From NCBI RefSeq assembly GCF_022605165.1, contig NC_063075.1, forward strand, positions 434,001-498,000: a stretch of 64,000 nucleotides of DNA, given 5' to 3'. The position numbers were made by a program, and so were the translations under genes. Under the pieces are notes generated by a model. The model was given only the letters and a program-made list of their open reading frames with translations, was not told where the DNA came from and ran no database searches. Shown here one piece after another: positions 22,069 to 33,757 of this stretch; position 1 is the stretch's first letter, and the number at the start of each line of letters is the position of its first letter. This stretch comes from Purpureocillium takamizusanense. Lineage: Eukaryota > Ascomycota > Sordariomycetes > Hypocreales > Ophiocordycipitaceae.

Positions 22069-24044
22069 ATGGAACGAGGTGATGTCCAGACTAGCGTCCC
22101 TCCATTGTCTCCTTCCTCTAGGTACGGGAATTTGTCCAATGGTCTTCCAAGCCCAGCTTGCTGACCGCTCTTTTCGCAAGTCGCAGTGCCCTAAGCCTCG
22201 AAGAGCTCGACCTTGCCGCGGACCCCTATCCGTTTCAAGCGACCCAGTCGAAGTGGAATACGGTCAACAAATCACAAACATGCGAGATCGATCTCCCAGA
22301 GCTACAAACAGCACATGGCGACCCCGAGGGGCTTGACCCAATTGGCATCGATGGCTTGCAGCCGGGTAGCTTCGATCTCGTGAACCCAGTTGAGCCAAAT
22401 CGAGCCGGGGGTGGAAAGTATGAACTCGAGAAGCGCTCCGAGTTGCTCTTCTCCAGTCGTCACCTGGAAGCCATCTTCAACGATCCAGCATACTTGTATC
22501 GTTTCGCCCGATTCTTGCATCAACACCGACCAGCCTCAGTCCCACTCTTCACCTACTATATGGAGAGTCTGAAAGCCCTAAAGGCTATCGACTATAGCAA
22601 TGCTTTGATGAGGGGCTTGGGCTCATTGACCGAGTTTGACTCGGACGATGAATGTGCCTTGGCGCATTCAACCGCCAACAAAGAGCTTGAGACATACGCC
22701 CAGGCGGCTTTTGATCTTCTGGCAAGGGAGGATCTCCCAATGTACATCACACATATCTGGATTCAAACCGTGACAGTCTCCATCAGGCACAGGATCAAGG
22801 GACTGCCTCGGCCGGCATCAGAAGGGTTAGCCGAGGTGTTTTGTCTCACAGACCCATCACGGCCTGACAATCCCATTGTCTTCATGACCGAGGAGTTCAA
22901 TAGAACAACACAGTATGGAGTGGACTATGTGGTCGGACGAAATTGTCGGTTTCTTCAAGGACCAAGCACCAACCCATTCAGCGTCAAGCGCATTCGAGAC
23001 AGACTAGCCGCCGGCATGGAGCATTACGAAACATTTATTAACTACAGACGGGACGGGTCTCCGTTCATGAACCTCGTGATGGTAGGTCAACAACTAGCCT
23101 AACTAAACGAGATTAGGTTGACTGATTCGATGCACAGCTCGCGCCGTTATATGACAGTCGAGGTGTCATAAGGTACTTCTTGGGTGCTCAAGTGGACGTG
23201 TCGGGTTTGGCGAGAGATTGTTATGGTCTCCCGGCACTCAAAAAGTTGGTTATCGAAGAAGAAGGCGATCCCAAAGAGCCGCCACAGCCCAGTTTCGACA
23301 AGGATGAGTTCACACAGCTCGCTGAGTTGCTTGGACGTCGAGAGCTCGACGTCGTGCGAGAACAAGGCGGACGGATGCATGAGCCGCCGTTCCAGCAGAC
23401 GGGAGCGGGCCCGCGTCGCTTCCAAGAAAAGCCTTTGACGAACCCAACCGCCAATAGTGCCTATGATGTCGAGCCTTACACGGAAAGCGCAGCAAGCAAG
23501 CATCGGGTCATATTGAAAGATCCTGAGCCGCAAAGCTCTGCGACGGGCGAGTACGGTCAACAGGCCGATCCTTCCGAGCACGCCATGTCGATGGCACTCA
23601 AGCACAACGGTCGACTCGCTGGAGTATACGAAAACTACGTTCTCGTGCGGCCATATCCGTCGCTGCGCATCCTATTTACGAGCCCGTCCATGCGAATGCC
23701 AGGCATCCTGCAATCGCCTCTGCTTGACCGAATTGGCGGCTCGGCGAACATGCGAGACCAGCTCGTGCAGGCCCTCGCCGAAGGACAGGGGGTCACAGCA
23801 AAGGTCACCTGGCTCAGTGGATCTCAAAGGCCGGCCCAGTTCAATCCTCAGCCTCCGAGACGGATGGCAGCCTACAACCATCCGCTGGAAGCACACCTGG
23901 GCTTCGACGACGATGCCGACACTTTGATGGAGCCAGAGCCGCAAGGCCGGCCACGATGGCTTCATTGTACACCATTGGTGGGATCCAACGGTAAAGTCGG
24001 CGTATGGATGATCGTAATAGTCGACGATGAATCGGAACACGAAC

Positions 24045-24080
<36 letters not shown>

Positions 24081-24772
24081 GCAACAACAACAACAACAGC
24101 AACAACAACAACAACGCCAGCGGCCACCCGGGCAATACGAACCGTACAATGACACCAGATCGTCGTCGTCCTGGGTCTGCAATGTCGAATAGATCGACCC
24201 CGGCCACTCAGGACTCGATAGACAGCGTCCACGACGAACAAATCATGTCGCAGACGCAAAGAGCACGACCACGAAGGTCCTCGGAGACACTCGGGACGTC
24301 TTCGGCGAACACACAGCCCTACGACGATGCGGCGCCGATGCCCAGGCGACGCCCGGCCGCCTTCACCATCACTCCCCGGATGCCAGGCTCCGGTCAAACT
24401 ACCACCAGACTACCAGCGCACTTCTTTAGCCGAGCGGCCCTGGCACGGGCCGCTGCGTCCAACATTTCACCAAGTAGGCCGATGCTAGGAGGTGGGACCG
24501 ACGGCGGCGATCAACAATGGCATGGGGCGGAACAGCACACCAAATCCCCAAACCGAGACGAGCTGTTCATGTCACAAGCGCCCTCGTGGCCCTTGCCGCC
24601 GAAAATGACTTCGCAAATGAGAAGACGGCGAGAGCATCAGGTCCACGTACCGCCGCCCATTCGGGAACAGTCCTCTGACAATGGTCGAGCGGACGCGCTG
24701 GGCCACGACAATGGGGAAACGTCTTCCATTGCGAGCCGAGGATCGGCCTTTACAGTCAAAATCGAGGAGTGA
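22069..24772 (+). CDS. RGS-LOV blue-light photoreceptor protein (BcLOV4-like)
   Basis: The main exons run to 23081 and from 23138 to 24772, separated by a 56-base GTAGGT...GCACAG intron inside the LOV domain; about 880 residues in total. An RGS-like helical domain (SSRHLEAIFNDPAYLYRFAR onward) precedes a LOV domain with the flavin-binding motif GRNCRFLQGP; its photoactive Cys is codon 22944-22946. The other LOV blocks are present (PIVFMTEEF, GSPFMNLVM, then LAPLYDSRGVIRYFLGAQVDV). A third conserved block (ENYVLVRPYPSLRILFTSPS...) follows, then a poly-Asn tract and a disordered tail. This is the architecture of Botrytis BcLOV4, an RGS-LOV protein that moves to the plasma membrane in blue light. 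The N-terminus is unresolved: the ATG frame from 22069 reads sensibly to about 22155, then the domain frame starts one base off. Confidence 0.85.
24047..24115 (+). repeat. AAC trinucleotide repeat encoding poly-Asn
   Basis: Twenty-three codons in frame within the RGS-LOV gene, 21 AAC and 2 AGC, encoding an Asn tract broken by two Ser. The near-pure codon use suggests recent slippage. Confidence 0.95.
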
Positions 24773-27467
24773 GGGCTGTTCATTTGTAAGAGCAGAGATG
24801 CACATTGAGAACTCCAGGCGCAAAACTGGGGTGGGCTTTCGTCACAGTTCCAGGAAAGCGTTACCCTGAATCCATACCAGCACACACCACCTTAAGGAGC
24901 CACAGACTCCATCCACCATAAGAGAGATTTACCGTTGGATATACCGCTTTCGTTCCGACACACTGGAGCTCGGTATCCCACCCACATCCTCCAGGAAACC
25001 TCCCACAGCAGAGTTTTCTGGTTCCTTTGTTTGTTAAGCAGCGAGCCGGTGTCAGGCGGCAAAGGAAAATGCGACGGTATTAACTAGCCGTCGTCATCTG
25101 AGCAAATAAGCCAAGGCTTTCGATCCATTTACTACGTTGAGAGATTTTTTAACGCTCCGGGTCCATTGGCGCACAGTACATGTAAGAGTTATTTGTGCCA
25201 TAGAAGATAGAGTATACGTGTAAGCGTGGACCGTAATGATTGCAAGGAATACAGCTTAGTGACCCCATCGCAAGCCCTGGAACAAGCTTCATGTGAGCAG
25301 CCGCTGCTTGGTCGCAACTGACCGGTATTGAGGCCCTTGACCTGCCATGAATCAACCCGTGTACACTGCGCGGGCCTGGTAAGAGATCGTCGCCGCTGCC
25401 GTGGTTGACCCGGACGCAGCCGCATTCTGGTTTGCGAATCAGAGAAGCTCTTAGTGCCCGAGGCGCAATACCGGCCTCATCATCTGCAGTACTTACTCCC
25501 GTTCAAGACAGGATCCTGCGGGCTAATGTACGAGGCGACAGCCCGTGGGCTAGGGTGAAGATCCCGCACGATGCCAGTTGGCAGCCAGCATCCCCGTCTG
25601 CTACTGAGGCGCATCGAAGCCTACGTGTTGTTCAATGCAGGCAGGCAACGCGAAAGCCGCCTGAAAGTGGTATGCACGCATTCCATTGGGTTCAGGTCTG
25701 GCTCAGCCGCTTCCGAAGCGACGACGATCAGGTTGCCGTCACCAGCCACGATCCCGTATCGCCTCGCCGGGTCACCTCACCCCACGATCCGTGAAAACAA
25801 CGACTAAGGTCCTTTCAGGCTCGAAGAAAACAAAATCGGAACACGGCTGGCAACGTGAGCCAGGTTCAGGCAGCTTGAGCGCCCGTTCCCCAGTCGAGTC
25901 TTGACTGTATGATGACGCAATACATCATGCATCACGGCGCTGGCCCAAGCCATTTTTCGAAACTATTGATGCAGGGGCCGCATCATGGGCAGCGTCCCCC
26001 GCAGCCTTGCCGTCTCTTTATGTTGACTGGGATAATTACCTTCCCACTTCCGAATGGATAGGCAGTGGTCACCACACTTATCGACTGCACTTTCCTAGTT
26101 TTGTTTTATTGGCTGGGCAACACATACTACGTGGGGGCAGCGCCATAGTCACGATGAGTCCATCGGGCCGTGACTTGACGGCTCCCTGGGTCATGGAGTG
26201 CTCGGAACAAGAATCTAGCAGGAGAGAACTCCGTGACTCTAAGACTTCGAAGTGGATTGCACAATTTATTTTGTTCGTGACCGCAGTCAGACGCGCGGCA
26301 ACCGGGTGCGTCGAAAGTGACCTGATTTTGACGCGGTGTAACTGGGTCTCTTCTGCCAAAACGAGCACGCCCAGTCAAAGATGTCCTGATCTCCCACCTT
26401 CAATGTCAAGATCCATCAGGTGAGGAACAGGGGAGAATACGGGCCCCGTACCAGCACGAGGTGATAGCTAGGGCTTTGCAACAACGGGAACGTGGCGTGG
26501 TCTGACCCAACTTTCCAGAGCCAGGAATCAAACATGTCACGAAGAGCCAATGTTCCCTTTTCGCAACATCACACGCATCAGGCGCTCCGGGCAAATACCC
26601 GCAGCCAAGACCCCAGAGTGCCACCATCCGTGATCGCAAGGATTGCTCCTTGCTTGCGCTGCTGTACAGTGAGGGCTATTCTGGGGCCCTGCGGCTGGCG
26701 CCGATCTCTTCCAGTTGAGTAGTCTTAACGCCTTCGTCAAGAGAGAGACGGACTCGAGTCCTGCTCTGCGCTTCCAGGGTTTAGACTCATATTGCGGTCA
26801 AGGAAACCCCTCCCGACGCGCGCCCGCTTGTAGACAGTCTTTACTTAACCCTTCAAGCTAGGCGCTAGGCGCTGCTTCCCGTCTGCCTCGAACGCCACTG
26901 GTGGCGCCTCTGCTTCCGTCGCGTCGTCTGCGCCCGCAGTAACAGATGTCGATCTGAGATGGGTGCCTGTCGTCCCGTCAGTCTCCTCCGACGTCCCGGT
27001 CAACGGGAGCAAAGCGGGCATTCATCCACCAGGCGTCCGTCCCCCTGCCCCAGCTGCCCAGCCAGTCGTCGCCTCAAGCAGGCTGGTATGGGCAGGTGAG
27101 GGCGAGCTGAAGCCCCCCGCCATCCACTCGCGGGATGCCCCGGGTGCAGTAGCGTTGGTTTTGCCACCCCTTGGGCGGCAACCGCGATCGAGAGGCCGCG
27201 ATTTCGTTTTCTTGGGGGCTGCTGCTTTTATCTCGGCGGGCATCTTGTCGGTGCTGGTGCTGCACGGGGCTGCGGGATGTCTGCGGCCGCCCGATCTCGA
27301 GCTGCCATACTTGGGGGCGCAACAGGCAGGTTCACGAACCGTTCAATGGAAGAGGTTTGCCATCGAAGTAACGGTCCCGCCGCATGAGAGCGAGCGACAA
27401 GGGCCGGGCGACATCGGCAACCCGCTGGGAACACCCTGCACGGTGAGACATTTCTCACGTTGCAATG

Positions 27468-27490
27468 TCTCTCTCTCTCTCTCTCTCTCT
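27468..27490 (+). repeat. CT dinucleotide microsatellite
   Basis: Uninterrupted TC/CT repeat of 23 bases inside the gene-poor region. Confidence 0.9.
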
Positions 27491-29056
27491 GCGCCTCACC
27501 AATGCACGCAATGCATGACGATTGGGGTAATCGATCGAGAGCAGGTCAGCGTTGCTTTTTCCTTACCCTTGCTTGAGGGCCCAACAATGAACAGGTCAAA
27601 CCCGCTGGGCTCGGACGGCAGCATCACATCTGGTCCGCACCTCTCCGGCCCCGCATCGCCCCTTTAGTTTACCGCCTCTCTCTCTATCCCATCCGCCAAA
27701 CAAAGAGGGCCCGCGCCCGCGCTTCGAGACCAAAGAAGAAAGATCAGGCCCCACGGCATCGGCACTCCTAGCGGGCGCCGATCCGGGGCGCCGCACAAAG
27801 GACGTGGCGTGCATGAGGCTAACCGGCGCAAGGGGGCTAGCGCATACCACGCCGCCCACCCAAGCTGGCGACACATGTACAGGCTCGGTAGGATGTGTGT
27901 AGGGAGGTATGAGGCGGGAGGCGGGACGCCAACATCGGCGAGTTCAGGAGAAGCGCCGGCTCGTCGCACCCAATGGCGGCTCCCATGCCGTGCGGCTGCT
28001 TGGTCGAGTGATGTCAACGGCGGCAGAACGAACAGGGGCGCGACCCCCCCCCCCCCTTTTCTGCGGGCCGGACGGGAGCAGCCCTATTTACTCGGACCAT
28101 TTTTCTGCAGTGTGGTATGAGACCACTACTATTTTCATGCATAGTACGTACTCACTTACACAGCTCGGACGACATGGCTCGTTGTAAAACAGTGAGGCGC
28201 GGGGGCCGCGGGTCCCAACACCCGTTGGAGATGCGGAGTTCTGCACGAAAGTTATCTCAAAAACCTGATACCAGGCCCTTCTGTTCATCTAAGACGCATT
28301 TGATGTCGCACAGGCAGCATCAGGGTCGATGCTACGTCCGGCGACAGGAATAATCCCGGGACGCAGCCTAGGGGGAGGCGCGATCCTACTCCAAGCTGAT
28401 GACAGTTGAGCCGGACCCAGACGCAAAACGACATTACCCTCTGGGCTGCTTGCTGCTCTTGGTTCACCGCAACCAGAAGAGGATGGGCTCGTATGCAGCC
28501 TCGATGCCGCGGACAAGCCCATCTAGCCCATAGGGGAAAGATGTTCGCCCCGACTACCATGTTCAAAAGAGTATGGTGGGTGGTATGGCAAGGTCACTCC
28601 CGATGGCGTTTCGTCGAGAACTTGTGCAGCCCATCTCTCTCTTCGCTGCGCCTCAACATACTCCCATCACCAGTCCTCCCTTGCTTTGACACGGAGGATA
28701 GCCTCCTGGCACGCCGGACATGTAGGCCCCAGGACTAGAGCCAGGCTTGCGCAGACCAGGAGTGCCCCTACCACCACCTCCTTTCTGATCCGGGGCCTTG
28801 CTCCTCCTACTCGTCATTCGTCCCCCTTGGCATCACGGGCCGGCAACAACTCGCGTCGATGGCTGACGTCCGTGTACGAGGCGCTCAGCGCTGGCATCAA
28901 ACTATCGACGCCGATCTTGTAACCGTGACTAATGCGCGCTTGTAGTTGCAGCAAAGTCCGGATGAACTTCAGCGCGTTTCCTCTTTCCGCGGGGATCGGG
29001 GAATCGCTGCCTCACCGAATGACAAGATGCGGTGTCACGGTACTGTGGGCAACATC

Positions 29057-29064
29057 TATATAAA
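29057..29064 (+). promoter_or_regulatory. TATA box of the hydrophobin gene
   Basis: TATATAAA lies 169 bases before the ATG and is followed by a C/T- and A/C-rich leader ending in CAAAACCGCCAAAATG, a layout typical of strongly expressed fungal genes. Confidence 0.6.
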
Positions 29065-29225
29065 CCCCCGTCTCTCTCACCCCTTCGACTCGACCTGACC
29101 TTGACGACAGCCCAGCAGCCAGCACAAGACAGCCTCTTCTTCGCTACATCCTCCCAGACATCCACCTTTGTTCAAAACTTCTTTAGTCCCAAGGCCTTCC
29201 TCAGGTGACAACCAAAACCGCCAAA

Positions 29226-29576
29226 ATGAAGTACACTGCTGCCCTTTCCGCCCTTGCCCTCGCCGCCACGGCCATGGCCGCTCCTGCCGAGCTCGACGCC
29301 CGCACCAACAGCAACCCGCCCAGCAACTGCAACAACAATGGCAAGCAGGTCTGCTGCTCCGGCCTTCTCAACTGCCTCGTTCAGGCTATCGGCTCTCCCT
29401 GCCAGAATGACGCATACTGCTGCAAGACCGATGCCCCTGTTGTGAGTCACCCCCGAGGTTCCGCGATGTCGAGACATGGACGCGGGTTTCCCCCCAGTAG
29501 CAGAAAAGGACTAACCCGTTCCTACCAGGGCGCTCTCATCAACGTCGCACTCCTCAACTGCCTTAAGCTTCTTTAA
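29226..29576 (+). CDS. Short class I-like hydrophobin
   Basis: Two exons, 29226-29441 and 29529-29576, with an 87-base GTGAGT...CTACCAG intron; 87 residues. Signal peptide MKYTAALSALALAATAMA. Eight cysteines in hydrophobin order: Cys35, 43, 44, 50, 59, 65, 66 and 83, i.e. C-x7-CC-x5-C-x8-C-x5-CC-x16-C. The final block GALINVALLNCLKLL is a hydrophobic strand typical of hydrophobins. Such proteins self-assemble at air-water interfaces and coat hyphae or conidia. The Cys3-Cys4 loop of five residues is much shorter than in standard class I (tens of residues) or class II (11), so class assignment is uncertain. The TATA box and pyrimidine-rich leader suggest high expression. Confidence 0.88.
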   Translation: MKYTAALSALALAATAMAAPAELDARTNSNPPSNCNNNGKQVCCSGLLNCLVQAIGSPCQNDAYCCKTDAPVVSHPRGSAMSRHGRGFPPSSRKGLTRSYQGALINVALLNCLKLL

Positions 29577-30056
29577 GGCAGCATCGATGATGTTCATAGT
29601 CAGCTCTCAGTCAGACCAGTGGGGAGGTCAGTTGGGCCGCACAAAGGTGGATGCTTGGGCTGTATGTCGTGGCTACTCAAGTTTTGGGGGCGTCCGCTCA
29701 TTGGCATCCACGAGGCGTTGCCGGCGCGCCGGATGGAGCTCACAAGTTGCTAGTCAGGAGGCGAAAAGAGACAAATAAACGTTTATTTATGCCCAAGGCC
29801 CGGTCCACCATGCCAAGGTTTTGTGCGAGGCTTCACGAGCCCAGCTGTTCATGATGAATAGTCACTCCTTTTCCACATGCCCTCATTCATCATGTTTCTT
29901 CCGAGATTGTAGTTGTCGCCAGATGTGCACTTTATCGTGCACACGTAGAAGTGCGCCCACACCGTCCGTTCACTGTCTTCGCGTAAACGGAGATAGTCAT
30001 GACCTGCACGCCTCCCTTACCGCTTACATAGGAGTACGTTTTTAAACCACGTCAGA
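29577..30056. other. Convergent intergenic spacer
   Basis: Holds the 3' regions of the hydrophobin and the MFS gene on the opposite strand. No ORF or repeat of note. Confidence 0.5.
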
Positions 30057-30798
30057 TCACTGATCATGGGAGTCGGTTTCGCTTGGCATGTCGTCAAACT
30101 CGTCATCCTCAACGAGCGTGCTATCAGGGGAGGGGAAAGTGGAGAAGAGGAGGACGCCCATGCCCACCACCGCGACAGCCTGGAGAGACAGTCAGCTGTC
30201 GAATGACGCAGGGGGGAAGAGTTTTGGAGGGGACGAGAAGACATACAGCGTTGCAGAAAAACGTGGCGTACGCCTTGCCCACCTCGGCCAGACTCGCAAA
30301 GACGAAACCAAACAGGCCCTGTGTCGCGAGTTGCGCAATGTTCTCGACGAGCGTCACGGCGTTGAGCGCGTCGGCTCGCTGCGACTCGGGGCACATTTCG
30401 GTGATGACGCCCTTGGCGGCCGGCGCGGAGCCGGACCCAAAGGGCAGCAGGAAGGCGGCTACCGTACGGATTAGCACTGTTCGGGCAAGAAGGGCGTACT
30501 ACGCAGACGGACGAGGGATGGAGAGAAGAGGGAGGGCAGGGCAAGAGAGATCTGGTCCGAGAATGCTCACCTAGATATATGTGCCAGCGCTTCGTTGCAA
30601 ACGCCGCGATAGTCGTCAGCGCTCCGTCAACGACGAGGCTCCAGCGTAGAAGGATGAGATCGAAGAGGCAGTCGTCACGACCGGCGTCGGACTCTGCTAA
30701 CAAGACGGCCTCGCTGTGGACCTGCTCACCGGCCGCGGCGTCGAGCTGACCCGGTGCGGTGACAAGCAAAGCCGACGCCTCATCGTTGTTGTTGTCGT

Positions 30799-30832
<34 letters not shown>

Positions 30833-32716
30833 ATGTCGTGCCCGCCCCCGAGACGCCGGTCGCGACGCACCACCACCCCGGGGCGCCGCCAACATGAGTC
30901 TCCTCCCCCAGCTGATGACGCGCGGGAAGAGTAGGATGAGGAACAGGCTCCGCATCAAGGAGAACTCGGACATGAGCCAGCCGTTGTCCGCCTGGTTGAA
31001 CTCAAAGGCGGCAGTCGCGTACATCTGGATGAGCAGCGGGGCGTAGCCCGTGGCGAGCTGCGAAAGAAAAGAAAGAGGTCGTCAGCGGGCGTGCGGCGGA
31101 GTGAGACGGATGCTACTAGACGCGAAGAGAGGCGCAAAACTTACCACTCCGAGGAAGATGCCCGCGCAGAGAAAGATGACGCCGTAGTGCTTGACGAGCC
31201 GACCGTCAGCGCGTCGCAGTCGCTGCGGCACGAGGATGCGCAGCGGCGCGAGGAAGCCCGAGACGCCCTGCTGGCCGGTCTTCTTGCCGCCGCCGGACAT
31301 GGCATCCGGGGCTATATACGGCAGTGCGAAGCGTGCGTAGACGCCGCAGACGAGGAAGGACACGAAGGCGACGTCGAACGGGGCGCGGACGTTGATGGCG
31401 TCTCCAATCATGCCGCCGGCTGTAGGGGGGGCAAAAAGGGGGTGGCCATGTCAGCGCATGCACCTAAGCAAAGTACAAAGACCCCGGAGGGAGCCATGGC
31501 ATTGCGTTTACTCACCAAAGTAGCCGATGCCCTGGCCGAGCATAATGCAACCCTGCAGCATACCAAAGACGGCGGTGCGGCGCGACGGCTCGACGACCTC
31601 GCCGACGATGATGTTGACGATGAGGCTGGCGCGGGCGGGCTCTCGGGTCAGCGGTGGACGTCAACTTTAAAAAAAAAGGATTTGGTTCGATGGGGGGGTT
31701 TCTTTTCTTGCTCCCAACCTATACATACATGTAGCCAGCGGGCCCGCCGAGGATGGTGATGAGCTGCGTGCACTGGATGATGATGATGCCGGTGCGCTTC
31801 CCGGCGACGACGCCGAGGATCTGCGTGGCGACGCGCACGGCGGGCACGAACGTCTGGGCCATGAGGGCCGCCCGGGGGCCGAACCTTTTGGCGGTCCATC
31901 CGGCGACGAAGAGGTTCAGAGTCCCTACAATGGTCAGTCATAGTTACAGTCACAACAGTCAGGTCAGAAAAATGTGTTCGTTCCAAGGTCGGCCGGCTAG
32001 ACAACTCCGAGCACGAAAGACGAGCAGTGAGAAGCAAGCAATAACAGGCAGCAGCAATAGCAACAACATGAGAACAACCGCAACAACAAACCACTATAAC
32101 CGGAGAGAGGGGGGAACAACATACCGCACAGCGTAGTGCTCATGCCCAGGATACTAAACTGCGTAGCCGTCCCGGCCGCAATCTCGTCCCTACTGCAGCG
32201 GTCGCCGGTGCCGTTATACGGCGGGTGCGCGTCGTAAAAGGTGTCGCACTCCATGAGGTGGAACACGTAGAAGAGTCTTTTTCGCAAATCACACACACAC
32301 ATAGACACATCAGGTCAGCAGGCCACGTCCCGTTGATGAGCTCATTCTCGTATCTCGTCTTTTTTTTTTTTGCCGGCTTTCTTGCGCCTCATCCTCGGAT
32401 TCCGGCTGCTGAGAGAGAGAGAGAGAGAGAAAGGGGAAGAGAAGAGGGGGGGTTGGTTGACTACGTACGGAACGAGGGTGTAGCTAAAGGCCAGGGTGAT
32501 GAGGAAGCCGGCAAAGAGGATGCGGCGCTCGACGTTGAAGGCATCGCGCAGCCACGCGGCGAGGCCTGCTCGGGTCTTTGCCATGGTTCTCGTCGTCGTC
32601 GTCGTCGGCGTAGTCGTCGTTCTCGGATGCTTTCTGTGCTGCTGCTGCCTCCCCTTTTTGGTCCCGTTGCCCCGCGCCCGACTTCCCAGCAGTGGCGTCT
32701 CCTCGTCGGTCGTCAT
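30057..32716 (-). CDS. MFS transporter with N-terminal EETPLL motif
   Basis: Eight exons, all phase-consistent: 32469-32716, 32125-32276, 31725-31924, 31516-31639, 31145-31419, 30571-31057, 30247-30476 and 30057-30179; 612 residues. The third intron is the least certain (donor GTATAG). The membrane core is a drug:proton-antiporter-like MFS fold with blocks FAGFLITLAFSYTLVP, GTLNLFVAGWTAKRFGPRAA (loop 2-3 motif), GGPAGYM, GEVVEPSRRTAVFGMLQG and APAAKGVITEMCPESQRADA. The N-tail contains DEETPLL, an acidic dileucine motif of the kind that sends fungal transporters to the vacuole. The central loop contains low-complexity Gly, Asp and Asn runs. Intron 1 carries a GA repeat (32411-32430). Substrate unknown. 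The ATG chosen is the one giving MTTDEETPLL; an in-frame Met lies 20 codons upstream. Confidence 0.8.
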
Positions 32717-33757
32717 GTCGACCGTAGCATCGAACGGCGGGTTCTTCCCCCCTCTTTCAACCCGGTTCTGGTCCAATCAATCCCTTCCAGGACGTTTTCC
32801 CTTTTATCCCACGTCGTCGCCCCAGCGCAGCCTTGGCCGATGGTCGCTTTGCTTGCTTGCCAAGGTTCGTCGCGACCGCGATTGAACAAAGACGAGCAGC
32901 GGGGGGGAGACAAAAAAAACCGGCAGTCGACAAAGAGAGGAAAGGAACCGCTATCATGGCCTCGAATTCCGCAACAACCCATTGCTATACTATACTACAT
33001 ATAGGCTATGTGTTTTTTCTCCCGTCCCCGCGCAAGACGGCAATCCCCAAGACACCGGGGTCGGGTGTCGCCCGGTACGCGGTAGCTAACGGTGGCGTCC
33101 GCGCCGGCAATTGCCCCAACGACCGACTGACCGACTAGCCGCACAGTGAAGTGTAAGTTTTTGTAGCAAGCCCGTGTCTTAGTGGTTGTCCGAATGCGTG
33201 ACAAAGGACGCCTCGTTTTTCAATATCCTTACGTATTTCCAACGTTGGTCGTGGTCGTGGGCACGTGTTCGCGACCAACTGTGTGGCGTTCCCACCGGGC
33301 TGGTTCATGTTGTGGAATAGCGGGACAATGTCATGCAAGGAGGCCCGGCGGCTTTGAGACAGACAGGGAGCTGGCTCAGACAGGAGCTGGCTCAGACAGG
33401 AGCTGGCTCATATTCGTGAGAAACAGCGTGCTACCAGACAGGAGCTGGTCGTGTTCGTGTTGAACGACGTGCTATGAAGAGGGCAATATAAGGTTAGCAG
33501 TTAGTCAAGACCCCGGGCGGTAGGCTCCTTGCCGAATAAGACCAGCAAGATATTGCACATGGGTTATTATATATGTTGTGCAAGTCACGGCTTGCCATCT
33601 AGAGCACCGCTCTCTCCTATATACGCGCTATAAAGGCTTGTCAAATTGGTATCCAACGAAACGAAAAGGAGAAGAAAAAAATGTCCACCTGCCCGCCATC
33701 GGCCTCCAAACACGTCGACATGTACGAATGCTGTTGATACATCCATCGACGGTCCTG
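32717..33757. other. Intergenic region with tandem repeat
   Basis: Promoter of the MFS gene on the left, 3' region of the large disordered-protein gene on the right. It contains a short tandem repeat at 33,362-33,450. No coding signal. Confidence 0.5.
33362..33450 (+). repeat. 16-bp tandem repeat
   Basis: The unit CAGACAGGAGCTGGCT occurs about three times head to tail between 33,362 and 33,410, the first copy with one extra G. A further copy of its core (CAGACAGGAGCTGG) appears near 33,435-33,448. Confidence 0.8.

Larger units (their letters stand above)
24773..29225. other. Gene-poor region, 4.4 kb
   Basis: No frame here combines an ATG start, plausible splice sites and recognisable sequence. 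The longest (26,963-27,667) starts at GTG, is Pro/Gly/Arg rich and runs into a CT repeat. The region is GC-rich from about 26.8 kb and has a C-run near 28,048-28,060. I see no transposon ends. The right end is the hydrophobin promoter. Confidence 0.5.

Noticed and set aside
24043..24120. Repeat considered as a CRISPR or minisatellite array
   Set aside because: It is a simple in-frame AAC run, not spaced repeats.
26963..27667. 234-codon plus-strand frame in the gene-poor region
   Set aside because: Starts at GTG, low-complexity, runs through a CT microsatellite, and no splice signals support it.
31091..31759. 222-codon plus-strand frame opposite the MFS transporter
   Set aside because: It lies antisense to well-supported exons and spans their introns.
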